Below, piece after piece: positions 53,520 through 61,992 of a stretch of DNA of 64,000 nucleotides. Source of the DNA: Flavobacterium sp. ENC (GTDB lineage: Bacteria; Bacteroidota; Bacteroidia; Flavobacteriales; Flavobacteriaceae); the NCBI RefSeq assembly GCF_020991415.1, contig NZ_JAJMOY010000003.1:186001-250000 (forward strand), given 5' to 3'. A model generated the notes under the pieces. It made no database searches. It was given only the letters and a program-made list of their open reading frames with translations, and was not told the origin of the DNA. The position numbers were made by a program, and so were the translations under genes. Every line of letters starts with the position of its first letter. The first letter of the stretch is position 1.

Positions 53520-54032
53520 CTAATATTCCTTCACATCATCAATCAAAAATGATTTTCCGGATTCGATAACTTTGATGTCTCTTTTGTAGGTGGCTTTATA
53601 TTGGGTATCTTTCATGATGACCTGAAAGATATATACATTTCCTTTAGCACTTGATAATTCACATTTAGAAACCATAATTTTTCCCCAGTCCTGACCAGAG
53701 ATTAGAAAACCATCATATCCGACATGTTTTACATCATATTTCTTTTTCCATTTTTTATTGAATTGTTCTAATGTCAGGCTTTCTTCGCCCATATCGATAT
53801 TCATCGCGTCGGATTTGTATTCGTTATAACTTTTTGTCGTTATGGAACTCATATCGGCAGATTCCTGTTTAAAGAAATTTTCAATAGCTTTTACAAGCCA
53901 TTTTTTGGCCAGTTCACTTTTGTCGAAAGTCATTTCTTTAGGGTTGCCAAGTACGGGCTGATGTACTTTTGGGCTTGCGTACGAGAAAAAGAAAATCAGC
54001 TGAAGTGCCAGTACAATTTTTATTTTATTCAT
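53520..54032 (-). CDS. Secreted protein of unknown function
   Basis: A 170-residue exported protein; the signal peptide ends SYASP near residue 21. The mature part has LAKKWLVKAIENFFKQESAD, a likely helix, then mixed beta strands (KYDVKHVGYDGFLISGQDWG, VYIFQVIMKDTQYKATYKRD). I recognise no family. It is followed by a lipoprotein and a SUFU gene on the same strand in the opposite order, with gaps of 20 and 40 bp, so the three form one probable transcript. Confidence 0.6.
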   Translation of the reverse strand: MNKIKIVLALQLIFFFSYASPKVHQPVLGNPKEMTFDKSELAKKWLVKAIENFFKQESADMSSITTKSYNEYKSDAMNIDMGEESLTLEQFNKKWKKKYDVKHVGYDGFLISGQDWGKIMVSKCELSSAKGNVYIFQVIMKDTQYKATYKRDIKVIESGKSFLIDDVKEY

Positions 54033-54052
54033 TTTAAGGCTGGATTATCGTT

Positions 54053-54451
54053 TTATTTTATTCGAACGTATTCCGATTGATAGCAATCATGACATTCATC
54101 GTTTAGAAATAATTTGTTGTCTTTAATTTCAAAAGACTGACTTGGCCTGTCTTCGATGACAATCATTTTTTTATTGTCACCATAAATCGAATTCTGGGTT
54201 TTTATTTCAAAAGTATTTTCAGAGAGCAATTTTCCATTTTCATATCTTTTTATAGCGGAGTTTGAAATTTCAATAGTCATTGTCTTTTTCTCGGATGCGG
54301 GTGTAAGCGTTGAACCTATAAATCCGCCCGTTGAACTGACCCAGTTCCACTTTCCGTTTAAGGAGTTTTCACTGGAAGCACCTGTAGTACTGCTGCTGCT
54401 ACAGGAAAGCAATTGAAAGAATACCAATAGGAAAGCAATTTTTTTTATCAT
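54053..54451 (-). CDS. Small lipoprotein (lipocalin-like)
   Basis: A 132-residue lipoprotein; the lipobox is FQLLSC, after which a Ser-rich spacer (SSSSTTGASSEN) leads into a small beta-rich domain with LNGKWNWVSSTGGFIG and IEISNSAIKRYENGK. The pattern NGKWxWxSSxGG is common in lipocalin-like Bacteroidota lipoproteins. A CXXC (NDECHDCYQ) near the C-terminus is notable. Middle gene of the three-gene group 53520-55136. Confidence 0.65.
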   Translation of the reverse strand: MIKKIAFLLVFFQLLSCSSSSTTGASSENSLNGKWNWVSSTGGFIGSTLTPASEKKTMTIEISNSAIKRYENGKLLSENTFEIKTQNSIYGDNKKMIVIEDRPSQSFEIKDNKLFLNDECHDCYQSEYVRIK

Positions 54452-54491
54452 TTTTAGTTCTGGATTTTTAGGGTTTAAGAAGCCCTGTTTA

Positions 54492-55136
54492 TTATTTTCT
54501 GGTGAGATCTGTAATTAATAACGGATTGTTTTCTTTTAATTCCTGTACTACTTCTTCAACCGTTCTGCTGCCTTCTTTTATAGCGTCAAATTCTGCGGTA
54601 GTAATTCCGACGATTTGCAGAAACGTAACTTCACCGTGCGGCGTTTCTATTTTTTCGATTTCGGGATCGGTTACAAATAGCAAGCCGGTGATTTCGGTTT
54701 CGGTATCGAGTCGGATAGGTCCGTTTGCAGGCATATAATGAAACTCCTCAAACCAGTTTCCGCTGCTAAACACGTATTTGGCGATGTTTTGCAGCAGCGC
54801 CACTGCCCAGCCCGGGTTTTCAGTGTCACCGGCAAAGGGTTTTAATCTGAAAGTAAGTTCAAATCCCCATTTACTGTATTCACTGTCTAATTTTTCTTCA
54901 TCATAATACAATTCCGAAAAACCATAGGTTACAAAATGAAAATGATCCGTTTGCTTTTTGCTTTCGTAAATACTCACGCCGTCCAGTGGGTGTTCTCCAC
55001 CCAGCATATACGATATCGCCGGAGCAAAATGTTTGGGCTCCTGATTTGGGTAAAGGCGGTCGAATTGTTTATCGATTTCCAGCCATCCCACAGCATCGTC
55101 TTCTGTAAATTCTTTTTTGTATTCTTCTAATGTCAT
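54492..55136 (-). CDS. Suppressor-of-fused (SUFU) domain protein
   Basis: A 214-residue protein of the SUFU-like fold: DAVGWLEIDKQFDRLYPNQ, PKHFAPAISYMLGGEHPLDG, HFHFVTYGFSELYYDEE and WGFELTFRLKP are the typical elements, and FLQIVGITTAEFDAIKEG closes the domain. In bacteria this domain often occurs as an immunity protein in polymorphic toxin loci, but no toxin with an obvious delivery domain is adjacent. First gene of the group followed by a lipoprotein and a secreted protein. A general protein-binding role is the safe statement. Confidence 0.88.
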   Translation of the reverse strand: MTLEEYKKEFTEDDAVGWLEIDKQFDRLYPNQEPKHFAPAISYMLGGEHPLDGVSIYESKKQTDHFHFVTYGFSELYYDEEKLDSEYSKWGFELTFRLKPFAGDTENPGWAVALLQNIAKYVFSSGNWFEEFHYMPANGPIRLDTETEITGLLFVTDPEIEKIETPHGEVTFLQIVGITTAEFDAIKEGSRTVEEVVQELKENNPLLITDLTRK

Positions 55137-55237
55137 GTTTTCGAAAAATTTAAATAGTTCGGTTTTGTAAAATATCTTTTAGTCAGGAAAACGTATTGTT
55201 TCAACTAATTTAAAATAAAATTTTAGATATTGCTGTC

Positions 55238-56152
55238 TTAAAGTGAAGGATTTACTTTATTGTATTTTTTGAAAGTAGTGGTAAGATGATGGACAAAATC
55301 TTTGGTGTATTGGCCCGTTTTGTCGAGATCAGGATCTAAAATGGTGATTTCAAGCCCGGTCAACTGATCACTTTGAAACAAATAGGAGGTAAGTTCATTA
55401 AATTCCTCATAAGTAAGACCGTCCGGAGTGCGGCTGTCTACGCAGGGCATTATGGAATCGTTTAAAACGTCTGCATCTATATGAAGCCAGAATCCGTCGA
55501 GGTTTTTATTTTCAACTTCAGAAAGAAAAGACTGAATGCAGTTTGAAATGCCTTGTTTTCGTAATTCCTGCAGGCTTACATACGTCGCGGAAGAGTTGCG
55601 AATTTCATTTTCATAGGCATCATCATATTCGCGGTTGCCCACGCACCAAAGGTTTTCTTCTTTTATATAAGGTTTTAAATCGAGTATATTGGTGAGTTTT
55701 TCAGGTCCGTTTCCTGTTGCGATTGAAGCTGCCATTCCGCCCACACCTCCAGTTTCGGATAAGGAAACGTCCATGAAATCGGTATGTCCGTCGAGATAAA
55801 ATAAGCCGTAATTTCCTTTTTGTTTTAAAGCAATAGCAACTCCGAGGAGGATACTGCAATCTCCTCCCAGTACAAATGGAAGTTTATTCTGGGAAAGTAA
55901 GTTGTTGATTAAGTAAGCCTGTTCTCTGGCGTAATCTGCCAGCGAATTGGCATTGAGAATTTGCGTTTTGGTGTCTCTGTTATTTGAATACTTTGGCGCA
56001 TCAAGTCTTATGGTATTTTTGGGCTGAATGATTTTGTGTAAATTATGTTTCCACAACCAATCAGGCAGGTTTTTTACGCCCGGTTCTTTTCCGGGCTGCG
56101 GTTCTTTTAATCCCAAATTGGATGGAAATTCAACAATATAAATCTCTTTCAT
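55238..56152 (-). CDS. Arginase/agmatinase-family protein
   Basis: A 304-residue ureohydrolase-fold protein. Dinuclear manganese ligands are largely present: the strand FYLDGHTDFMD and LHIDADVLNDS supply the Asp/His set, and TGLEITILDPDLD the late acidic residue. In the first metal motif, however, GGDHS of true arginases reads GGDCS (VLGGDCSILLG), so one histidine ligand is a cysteine. Some ureohydrolase subfamilies share this change. Substrate is therefore uncertain. The start at 56152 is chosen over an in-frame ATG at 56236, which would add a basic 28-residue leader overlapping the SymE gene's 3' end. Confidence 0.85.
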   Translation of the reverse strand: MKEIYIVEFPSNLGLKEPQPGKEPGVKNLPDWLWKHNLHKIIQPKNTIRLDAPKYSNNRDTKTQILNANSLADYAREQAYLINNLLSQNKLPFVLGGDCSILLGVAIALKQKGNYGLFYLDGHTDFMDVSLSETGGVGGMAASIATGNGPEKLTNILDLKPYIKEENLWCVGNREYDDAYENEIRNSSATYVSLQELRKQGISNCIQSFLSEVENKNLDGFWLHIDADVLNDSIMPCVDSRTPDGLTYEEFNELTSYLFQSDQLTGLEITILDPDLDKTGQYTKDFVHHLTTTFKKYNKVNPSL

Positions 56153-56219
56153 AACCTTATTATTTAGTGATAAAGTTATTGAATATCGATGTTTTTTTGG
56201 TTGAAAGAAAAATGATTTT

Positions 56220-56405
56220 TTATATTTTTTTTTCAATCGTGATGGTGAGCTTATTTTTTTGTTGTTTTATGTTTACCATTTGACCTTCAATGAATCCAAG
56301 TTCTTTAAGCCATTTGCCAGCAAGTCTTATTACAGGAGTTGTTGTGATTTTGCGATTTCTTGATTTGTATATCGCGTGAATTTTTAGTTTTCTTGAATGC
56401 ATCAT
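56220..56405 (-). CDS. SymE-like toxin
   Basis: A 61-residue basic protein beginning MMHSRKLKIHAIYKSRNRK. It matches the SymE toxin domain: an opening RKLKI strand, then PVIRLAGKWLKELGFIEGQ, which aligns by eye with PAITLKGQWLEAAGFATGT of E. coli SymE, and a final hydrophobic strand KLTITIEKK. SymE is an SOS-induced RNA- or DNA-condensing toxin with an AbrB-like fold, silenced in E. coli by the antisense RNA SymR. Here it is divergent from a small HTH gene, with palindromes between them, suggesting protein-based control instead. The start at 56405 is preferred to 56426; a minus-strand TACATTTG box at 56424-56431 supports it. Confidence 0.75.
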   Translation of the reverse strand: MMHSRKLKIHAIYKSRNRKITTTPVIRLAGKWLKELGFIEGQMVNIKQQKNKLTITIEKKI

Positions 56406-56419
56406 TGTCGTATAATTAT

Positions 56420-56497
56420 ATGACAAATGTAAGATAAATAATCGACATGTCGTATTTTAATATGACAAATTTGTCAGCAAATTGCATGACATTTGAT
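56420..56497. promoter_or_regulatory. Divergent operator region of the SymE/HTH pair
   Basis: Contains the perfect 14-bp palindrome TGACAAATTTGTCA (56463-56476), the palindrome CGACATGTCG (56443-56452) and half-sites TGACAAATGT (56421-56430) and GCATGACATTT (56484-56494). The minus-strand box TACATTTG (56424-56431) overlaps the first half-site, so a bound regulator would block symE transcription. Inference from layout. Confidence 0.6.
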
Positions 56498-56499
56498 TT

Positions 56500-56718
56500 A
56501 TGACACGAGATAAGTTAAAAGAAAAAATAGGTCAACGAATTATTGAACTCCGGGAAAAAAAAGGTTGGAGCCAGTCTGACTTGGCGAGAGCCTGTAATAA
56601 AGACCGTCAATCTATTGAAAAAATTGAAAATGGAAAAGTGAATCCTACACTTTATACTCTTTTTGAAATTGCAGTTGCTTTAGAAATTTCACTATCTAAA
56701 TTAGTTGATTTCAAATAG
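56500..56718 (+). CDS. Small XRE-type HTH regulator
   Basis: A 72-residue protein that is nearly all one Cro/C1-type helix-turn-helix: IIELREKKGWSQSDLARACN then DRQSIEKIENGKVNPTLYTL and the final helix FEIAVALEISLSKLV. It resembles antitoxin-type repressors in size. It is divergent from the SymE-like gene across a 94-bp region with a perfect palindrome and half-sites, so autoregulation and repression of the toxin gene are likely. It ends just before a terminator shared with the convergent SPFH gene. Confidence 0.88.
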   Translation: MTRDKLKEKIGQRIIELREKKGWSQSDLARACNKDRQSIEKIENGKVNPTLYTLFEIAVALEISLSKLVDFK

Positions 56719-56748
56719 TGACTGACTTAAAATTATGTAATAAAAAAA

Positions 56749-56776
56749 AATCCGACCTGCTTTCACAAATCGGATT
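56749..56776. terminator. Bidirectional terminator
   Basis: AATCCGA / TCGGATT stem with a 14-base loop, preceded by a run of A on the plus strand. It separates the HTH gene from the SPFH gene. The loop words (CCTGCTTTCACAAAT) recur in the repeats at 58985-59013 and 59830-60385. Confidence 0.7.
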
Positions 56777-56797
56777 AGTATTAAAAATTGAAACGAA

Positions 56798-58705
56798 TTA
56801 TTTTTTAGGATTCTTTACGTTTTTGTCGGTATCCATCATTTCCATGAGTTTCAAACCTAATAAACCGCTGATCGAACCATCAGAACCGCCATTTCCGGTG
56901 ATTAATACGTCAGGAATTACTTTGATGTTTCCTTTACCAATTTCCTCGGTAACTTTGTATTTGGTGAAATTATCACCGCCCATCGCCGTAACCTGTAATT
57001 GATAGGATTCTGCTGTAGATTTACCAATCGCCATGATTTTTTCCGCTTCGGCTAAACCGGTTTTGGAGATTCTTTCAGCTTCTGCACTTGCATTAAGTTT
57101 GGTCGCTTCGGCTTGTGCCCCGGCTCTGGCTTTTGTAGCTTCTGCTTCAGCATTAGCGCGCATTTTTGTCGCTTCGGATTCTGCGTTTACGTTTAGTTTT
57201 AAACTGGTAGCATCTCCTTCTGCTTTCTTAACAGTGGCATCGGCGGTACGTTGTGCAATTTCAACACTTTGTGAAGCACGAACGATTTCTTTCTGCATGT
57301 CGGCAATTGCCGTTTCTTTCTCCATTCCCTGACGTTGTTCCTGCGCCATTCTTTGGGTTTGATAGGTTTTTTGTTCCTCTTCGGCCAGTTTTCTGTCGGT
57401 TAGCGTTTTCATTAAGGAATCCGGCGGAACGATATCACCAATTAAGGTATCAACAGCATTTACATTGTATTCGTCCAGAACCAGTTTGATATGGTTTTTG
57501 GCAGATTCCTGACGTTCTTTTCTGGTCGATAAAAACGAAATCACATCGCTGTCCTGAGCCGAGTTTCTGAAATAGTTACCAATCGTAGGTTCTAAAACCT
57601 GAGAAACCAGGTTGTTCATGCTTCCGAAACGGGCAATAACTTTTGGTGCTTCGGCAGCGGGAACGTGAATGATCTGTGCTACATCCAGATTAAACGGGAA
57701 ACCATCTTTGGAACGAACGGTAATGGTAGACAGATTTTTATCTAAATTATGGGATTCGCTTCGTGCATTCGCCCAGTTTAAAACCAGATTAGTAGTCGGA
57801 ACGGCCTCCAGTTTGGTGGTGTATTTGTTTAATGCATATTTTCCCGGTCCAAGTGGTTCCATCCAGACACCACGTTGTCCTTTTGAAACAATATTTCCGT
57901 GTTTGAAAGTATCACCGGTAACATCCTGTCCGTCTTCACCAATATAGGAGATTACAACTCCGACATAACCAATAGGCACGTCGGTCATTGGGTTCTGTTC
58001 AATCAGGATTGCCCAGGTATTGATATAATAAGAACCTGCCAGCATGACCTGAGGCTGTAAACCACGGTTTCCGCCTTTGTCCAGAAACTGATCGAAATCC
58101 TGAAAGTTGTTGTGTCCTTCTAAAAATTTTCCGGCAATTTGCCCTTGCGGAATCGGTTCACCATCGAGAGCTGTAACGATTCCGATCATGTTTTCGTAAA
58201 TCTTTATCTGGTCTGCCATTACAATTTCAAACAGAAAGGTATTAATACGGTACGAACCCGTGGTGATAAAAGCAGTCTGACGTCCTTTCTGACCGCCATT
58301 GTTTAAGAAAGAGGTGGCATCCTGAAAGTTGTCGCTGTCTACTTTTCGGGCCAGGATTCGTCCGGTTGGAATTTCCTTTCCGTCTTTACTTAAAACAAGC
58401 CCGATTTTACCTTCCGGAATAATCGTAAATCCGGTCATGTCTACGGTGTATTGCCAAATCCACATGGCCCAGTACAATCCGGGAGCTAAAGTTTGTGCCT
58501 GGTAACCTGCTTCTCCTTTCGTAGCAATGATTCTGCCATCCGGAAGGGATTTGTCGGCACCAAACAAAACGAATTTTTTGGTCACGAGACCAATTTTGTC
58601 TTCGGGAACGATTACCATTCCGAAGAAAACACGAAGTACAAATTTGTAAAATAAAATGGAGAATACAAGTAATAGTACCCACCAATAAGAAGTAATTTCA
58701 GTCAT
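56798..58705 (-). CDS. SPFH/flotillin-like protein with repeated N-terminal modules
   Basis: A 635-residue membrane-associated scaffold. One transmembrane helix lies at about residues 8-30. Four related modules follow (about 33-90, 95-160, 168-235, 243-297), each with a GLV or GIV strand, a (D/E)G..IP.GRI loop and an aromatic strand such as GSYRINTF or PGLYWAMW. The SPFH domain proper occupies about 300-450 and a long Ala/Glu coiled coil (AEATKARAGAQAEATKLNA) about 460-600, typical of flotillins. Flotillins organise membrane microdomains. The start at 58705 is supported by a minus-strand TATGTTTG box. The repeated N-terminal module is unusual for flotillins. Confidence 0.88.
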   Translation of the reverse strand: MTEITSYWWVLLLVFSILFYKFVLRVFFGMVIVPEDKIGLVTKKFVLFGADKSLPDGRIIATKGEAGYQAQTLAPGLYWAMWIWQYTVDMTGFTIIPEGKIGLVLSKDGKEIPTGRILARKVDSDNFQDATSFLNNGGQKGRQTAFITTGSYRINTFLFEIVMADQIKIYENMIGIVTALDGEPIPQGQIAGKFLEGHNNFQDFDQFLDKGGNRGLQPQVMLAGSYYINTWAILIEQNPMTDVPIGYVGVVISYIGEDGQDVTGDTFKHGNIVSKGQRGVWMEPLGPGKYALNKYTTKLEAVPTTNLVLNWANARSESHNLDKNLSTITVRSKDGFPFNLDVAQIIHVPAAEAPKVIARFGSMNNLVSQVLEPTIGNYFRNSAQDSDVISFLSTRKERQESAKNHIKLVLDEYNVNAVDTLIGDIVPPDSLMKTLTDRKLAEEEQKTYQTQRMAQEQRQGMEKETAIADMQKEIVRASQSVEIAQRTADATVKKAEGDATSLKLNVNAESEATKMRANAEAEATKARAGAQAEATKLNASAEAERISKTGLAEAEKIMAIGKSTAESYQLQVTAMGGDNFTKYKVTEEIGKGNIKVIPDVLITGNGGSDGSISGLLGLKLMEMMDTDKNVKNPKK

Positions 58706-58726
58706 AGTTATTTTGAGTTTATGGTA

Positions 58727-58734
58727 CAAACATA
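58727..58734 (-). promoter_or_regulatory. -7 promoter box of the SPFH gene
   Basis: Minus-strand TATGTTTG, an exact TAnnTTTG match, 22 bases before the ATG at 58705. Beyond it, 58735-58984 is AT-rich and shows no gene or other signal. Confidence 0.5.
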
Positions 58735-59030
58735 ACAGAAATACTAACTGTTAAAATGAAATATTTTTAAAATTAACATTTGGCTTTTTTTAGATAGAAA
58801 TGTTAAAATTAACTCAATTTTATATCGTTGGAATTGTCAATTTGTGACACGATTTTTTGCTCTGTCAACTATGATTGGTATTTTGGGTTTTAACAATTTA
58901 AAAGGGTAATTGTTTTGTTTTGGGAATGTAGTAGGAGGGAAAGGGTTTGGGTGATTTTTAGAAAATCAAAAGGAAATGCTCAAAAAAAATGCGGCCTGCT
59001 TCACAAATCGGATTTTAATTTAAATTTAAC

Positions 59031-59212
59031 TCGTTGGGTGGAATTCAAACTTTTGTCAGGCTGAGCGGAGTCGAAGCCCTTTTAGTGTAGAATAGCCTTC
59101 GACTTCGCTCAGGGTGCCCTTCGACTTCGCTCAGGATGACAATGGTTTCTAAAAGAATAAAGATATTTTATTCAAAATTATACTTTTATCTATTTGCTCC
59201 AGATCAAATCAA
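59031..59212. repeat. Single full-length copy of the 8908-type hairpin element
   Basis: Shares the head CTCGTTGGGTGGAATTCAAA, the GGCTGAGCGGAGTCGAAG inverted repeat, the extra CCCTTCGACTTCGCTCAGGA half-arm and the tail up to TTGCTCCAGATCA with the array at 8908-9850. It resembles unit 1 of that array most closely. A CGGCCTGCTTCACAAATCGG remnant precedes it at 58992-59011. Confidence 0.8.
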
Positions 59213-59220
59213 AGTTTCTT

Positions 59221-59712
59221 CTATTCCAGCTTTTTTATAATTCGGTCTGTACCTTCTTGTAAACCTTTATAGTAATCTCCTTTTTTTAGTTCGGGAATTA
59301 CAAAAGTCGATACAATGCTTTCTACTTCCTTGTCGCTAAGTTTATTCCGTAATTTTTCAAGTCCGCGAATTTGTATCTGTCTTAATTGTTTGCTTATCAC
59401 CAGTATAATGGAAGCATCGATTTTCAGGCTTGTATTTAGATATTTGTCAAGCTCTAAAGAGTAATCGCTAAGGTCAGTGTAGGGACTTATGGACGAGGTA
59501 GTCACTAAAACAATTTTGTGTCCGGTTTTTGTTTCACAGGATTTTAAAGTTGCACTTAAAGTTTGTATCTGTTTTGGAGTCAGAATTTTTTCGAAGTCAT
59601 TGACGTAATCGTATTTTTTTTCGAAGATGTTTTGTGTTCCGGTTTTTGTTTGGGCAAAAAAACTATTCGAAAAAATAACAGAAAGCGCAATAATGAAAAA
59701 TATTTTTTTCAT
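59221..59712 (-). CDS. Exported TPM-domain protein
   Basis: A 163-residue exported protein with a TPM domain. The signal peptide ends SFFAQ (about 20). YVNDFEKILTPKQIQTLSAT opens the domain, ETKTGHKIVLVTTSSISPYT is the central strand, and IDASIILVISKQLRQIQIRG with GLEKLRNKLSDKEVESIV closes it. TPM domains occur in phosphatase-like proteins of the photosystem II repair pathway and in many bacterial envelope proteins of unknown role. There is no C-terminal membrane helix. The start at 59712 is chosen for the signal peptide; a minus-strand TAATTTTG box lies at 59737-59744. Confidence 0.85.
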   Translation of the reverse strand: MKKIFFIIALSVIFSNSFFAQTKTGTQNIFEKKYDYVNDFEKILTPKQIQTLSATLKSCETKTGHKIVLVTTSSISPYTDLSDYSLELDKYLNTSLKIDASIILVISKQLRQIQIRGLEKLRNKLSDKEVESIVSTFVIPELKKGDYYKGLQEGTDRIIKKLE

Positions 59713-59829
59713 GGGTAGATTTGTTTTGGGGAGCCGCAAAATTACCACTTTATTGTTAGAATTCGTCTTGTAATTTGATACTAAAAGGTTACTATTTTTA
59801 TTTATGGTATTTTGAAGTACCTGAATAAA

Positions 59830-60385
59830 TCAGACTTGCTTATGCAAACCTTATTTTTTCTAATAATTGTTGCTAATAAATCTCACGCAAAGACGCGAAG
59901 TCGCAAAGTTTTTTTCTGTTATTTTGTGCAATTTTAAGCAATCGAATATAAAACTTTGTGACTTTGCGACTTTGCGTGAAAAATAAAAGCAGATGTTAAA
60001 TAAAATCAATCCGGCTTGCTCTCACAAACCTTATCTTTTTTAAATGTTTGTTACTAAATCTCACGCAAAGACGCGAAGTCGCAAAGTTTTGTTCTATGCT
60101 TTAAGCATTGGTGACTTAGTAAAAAAAAGCCTTAAATAAAAACGGTCCTGTTTTAAGTAATGGGATTTAAAACTTTGCGCTTTTGCGACTTTGCGTGAAA
60201 AAATAAGCAGATGTTAAATAAAATCAATCCGGCTTGCTATCACAAACCTTATTTTTTCTAATAATTGTTGCTAATAAATCTCACGCAAAGTCGCAAAGTC
60301 GCAAAGTTTTTTTCTGTTATTTTGTGCAATTTTAAGCAATCGAATATAAAACTTTGCGACTTTGCGTCTTTGCGTGAAAATGAGT
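59830..60385. repeat. Three tandem inverted-repeat elements, CTCACGCAAAGACGCGAAG type
   Basis: Units lie at about 59830-59995, 60007-60212 and 60225-60385. Each starts with (C)GGCTTGCT-TCACAAACCTTAT, then CTCACGCAAAG-CGCAAAG, a variable centre, and the complementary CTTTGCGACTTTGCGTGAAA. Units 1 and 3 are nearly identical, while unit 2 has a different centre. No coding sequence is visible between 59749 and 60402. Confidence 0.85.
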
Positions 60386-60402
60386 ATATACTAAATGAAA
60401 AA

Positions 60403-60430
60403 AATCCGATTTGCGAAGGCGAATCGGATT
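60403..60430 (-). terminator. Terminator of the dihydrolipoyl dehydrogenase gene
   Basis: AATCCGATT (60403-60411) pairs with AATCGGATT (60422-60430); on the minus strand it is followed by T residues. Confidence 0.7.
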
Positions 60431-60472
60431 CTTTAAATTGAAAATTATATGTAACCGTAAAACGGTTTTGTA

Positions 60473-61861
60473 TTACAAGTGAATTACTTCGCCATAAGCA
60501 TCAGCTACAGCTTCCATAACAGCCTCGCTCATTGTTGGGTGAGGGTGGATGGATTTTAGGATTTCGTGACCTGTAGTTTCCAGTTTACGGGCTACAACTG
60601 CCTCAGCAATCATATCTGTAACTCCGGCACCAATCATGTGGCATCCTAACCATTCTCCGTATTTAGCATCGAAGATTACTTTTACGAATCCGTCTGAATT
60701 ACCGGATGCTTTTGCTTTTCCTGAAGCAGAGAACGGGAATTTACCAATTTTTAAGTCGTATCCTTTTTCTCTTGCTTGTTTTTCAGTCAGACCAACAGAA
60801 GCGATTTCAGGAGTTGCGTAAGTACAACCCGGAACGTTTCCGTAATCGATTGGGTCTACGTGTAATCCTTTGATTTTTTCAACACAGTTGATTCCTTCAG
60901 CAGAAGCTACGTGAGCTAAAGCCTGCCCAGGAGTAACATCTCCAATCGCGTAATAACCCGGAATATTGGTTTGGTTGTAAGCGTTTACTAAGATTTTATC
61001 TCTGTCAACAGCGATACCAACTTCTTCAAGACCTATGTTTTCAATGTTTGTTTTGATTCCAACTGCAGAAAGTACGATATCAGCTTCAAGGATTTCTTCT
61101 CCTTTAGCTGTTTTTACTGTTGCTTTTACACCCGCTCCTGAAGTATCCAATGATTCTACAGAAGAACTGGTCATTACTTTAATACCTGCTTTTTTCAAAG
61201 ATTTTTCAAATTGTTTTGAGATATCTTCGTCTTCTACCGGTACCACATTTGGCATAAATTCTACAATAGTAACATCTGTTCCCATTGAGTTATAGAAATG
61301 TGCAAACTCCACTCCAATTGCTCCTGAACCTACAATAATCATAGATTTTGGCTGTGTTGGTAATGTCATTGCCTGACGGTATCCGATTACTTTTACACCA
61401 TCCTGAGGTAAGTTTGGTAACTCACGGGAGCGTGCTCCGGTTGCAATGATAATATGATCTGCACTATATTCGGTAACTTTATTGTCTTTGTCTGTAACGT
61501 CAAGTTTTTTTCCCGGTTTTAGTTTTCCAAAACCTTCAATAACGTCAATTTTGTTTTTCTTCATTAAGAACTGAACTCCTTTGCTCATTCCATCTGCCAC
61601 ATTACGGCTGCGTTGTACCACAGCAGGGAAATCTTTATCAAATTCAGAAACTTTTAATCCGTAGTCAGAAGCGTGTTTCAGATAATCAAAAACCTGAGCT
61701 GATTTTAGCAATGCTTTTGTCGGGATACATCCCCAGTTCAAACATACACCACCTAGGTTTTCTTTTTCAACTACAGCTACTTTAAAACCTAATTGTGAAG
61801 CTCTAATTGCTGTAACATATCCGCCAGGACCACTTCCTAAAACAATAACGTCGTATTTCAT
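60473..61861 (-). CDS. lpdA: Dihydrolipoyl dehydrogenase (E3)
   Basis: FAD enzyme that reoxidises lipoyl groups of the pyruvate, 2-oxoglutarate and branched-chain complexes and of glycine cleavage, with NAD as acceptor. The 462-residue length is typical. FAD loop DVIVLGSGPGGYVTAIRA at the N-terminus; redox disulphide in GGVCLNWGCIPTKALL (Cys40/Cys45 region); NAD loop IIVGSGAIGVEFA; FAD segment GYYAIGDVTPGQALAHVA; catalytic His-Glu near the C-terminus in SIHPHPTMSEAVMEA. Monocistronic here, no E1/E2 genes adjoin. Confidence 0.96.
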   Translation of the reverse strand: MKYDVIVLGSGPGGYVTAIRASQLGFKVAVVEKENLGGVCLNWGCIPTKALLKSAQVFDYLKHASDYGLKVSEFDKDFPAVVQRSRNVADGMSKGVQFLMKKNKIDVIEGFGKLKPGKKLDVTDKDNKVTEYSADHIIIATGARSRELPNLPQDGVKVIGYRQAMTLPTQPKSMIIVGSGAIGVEFAHFYNSMGTDVTIVEFMPNVVPVEDEDISKQFEKSLKKAGIKVMTSSSVESLDTSGAGVKATVKTAKGEEILEADIVLSAVGIKTNIENIGLEEVGIAVDRDKILVNAYNQTNIPGYYAIGDVTPGQALAHVASAEGINCVEKIKGLHVDPIDYGNVPGCTYATPEIASVGLTEKQAREKGYDLKIGKFPFSASGKAKASGNSDGFVKVIFDAKYGEWLGCHMIGAGVTDMIAEAVVARKLETTGHEILKSIHPHPTMSEAVMEAVADAYGEVIHL

Positions 61862-61992
61862 TTTTTTTGCTTTTAGTATTTACTACCGAAAATGAAGTTT
61901 ATGAATCCGAAACTCATTTTCAATTTCTTTGTTATTTGTGATTGCGAATTTAAGGATTTATTTTAAAAAAATAGTAAGTTGTAAAAAAGTAA

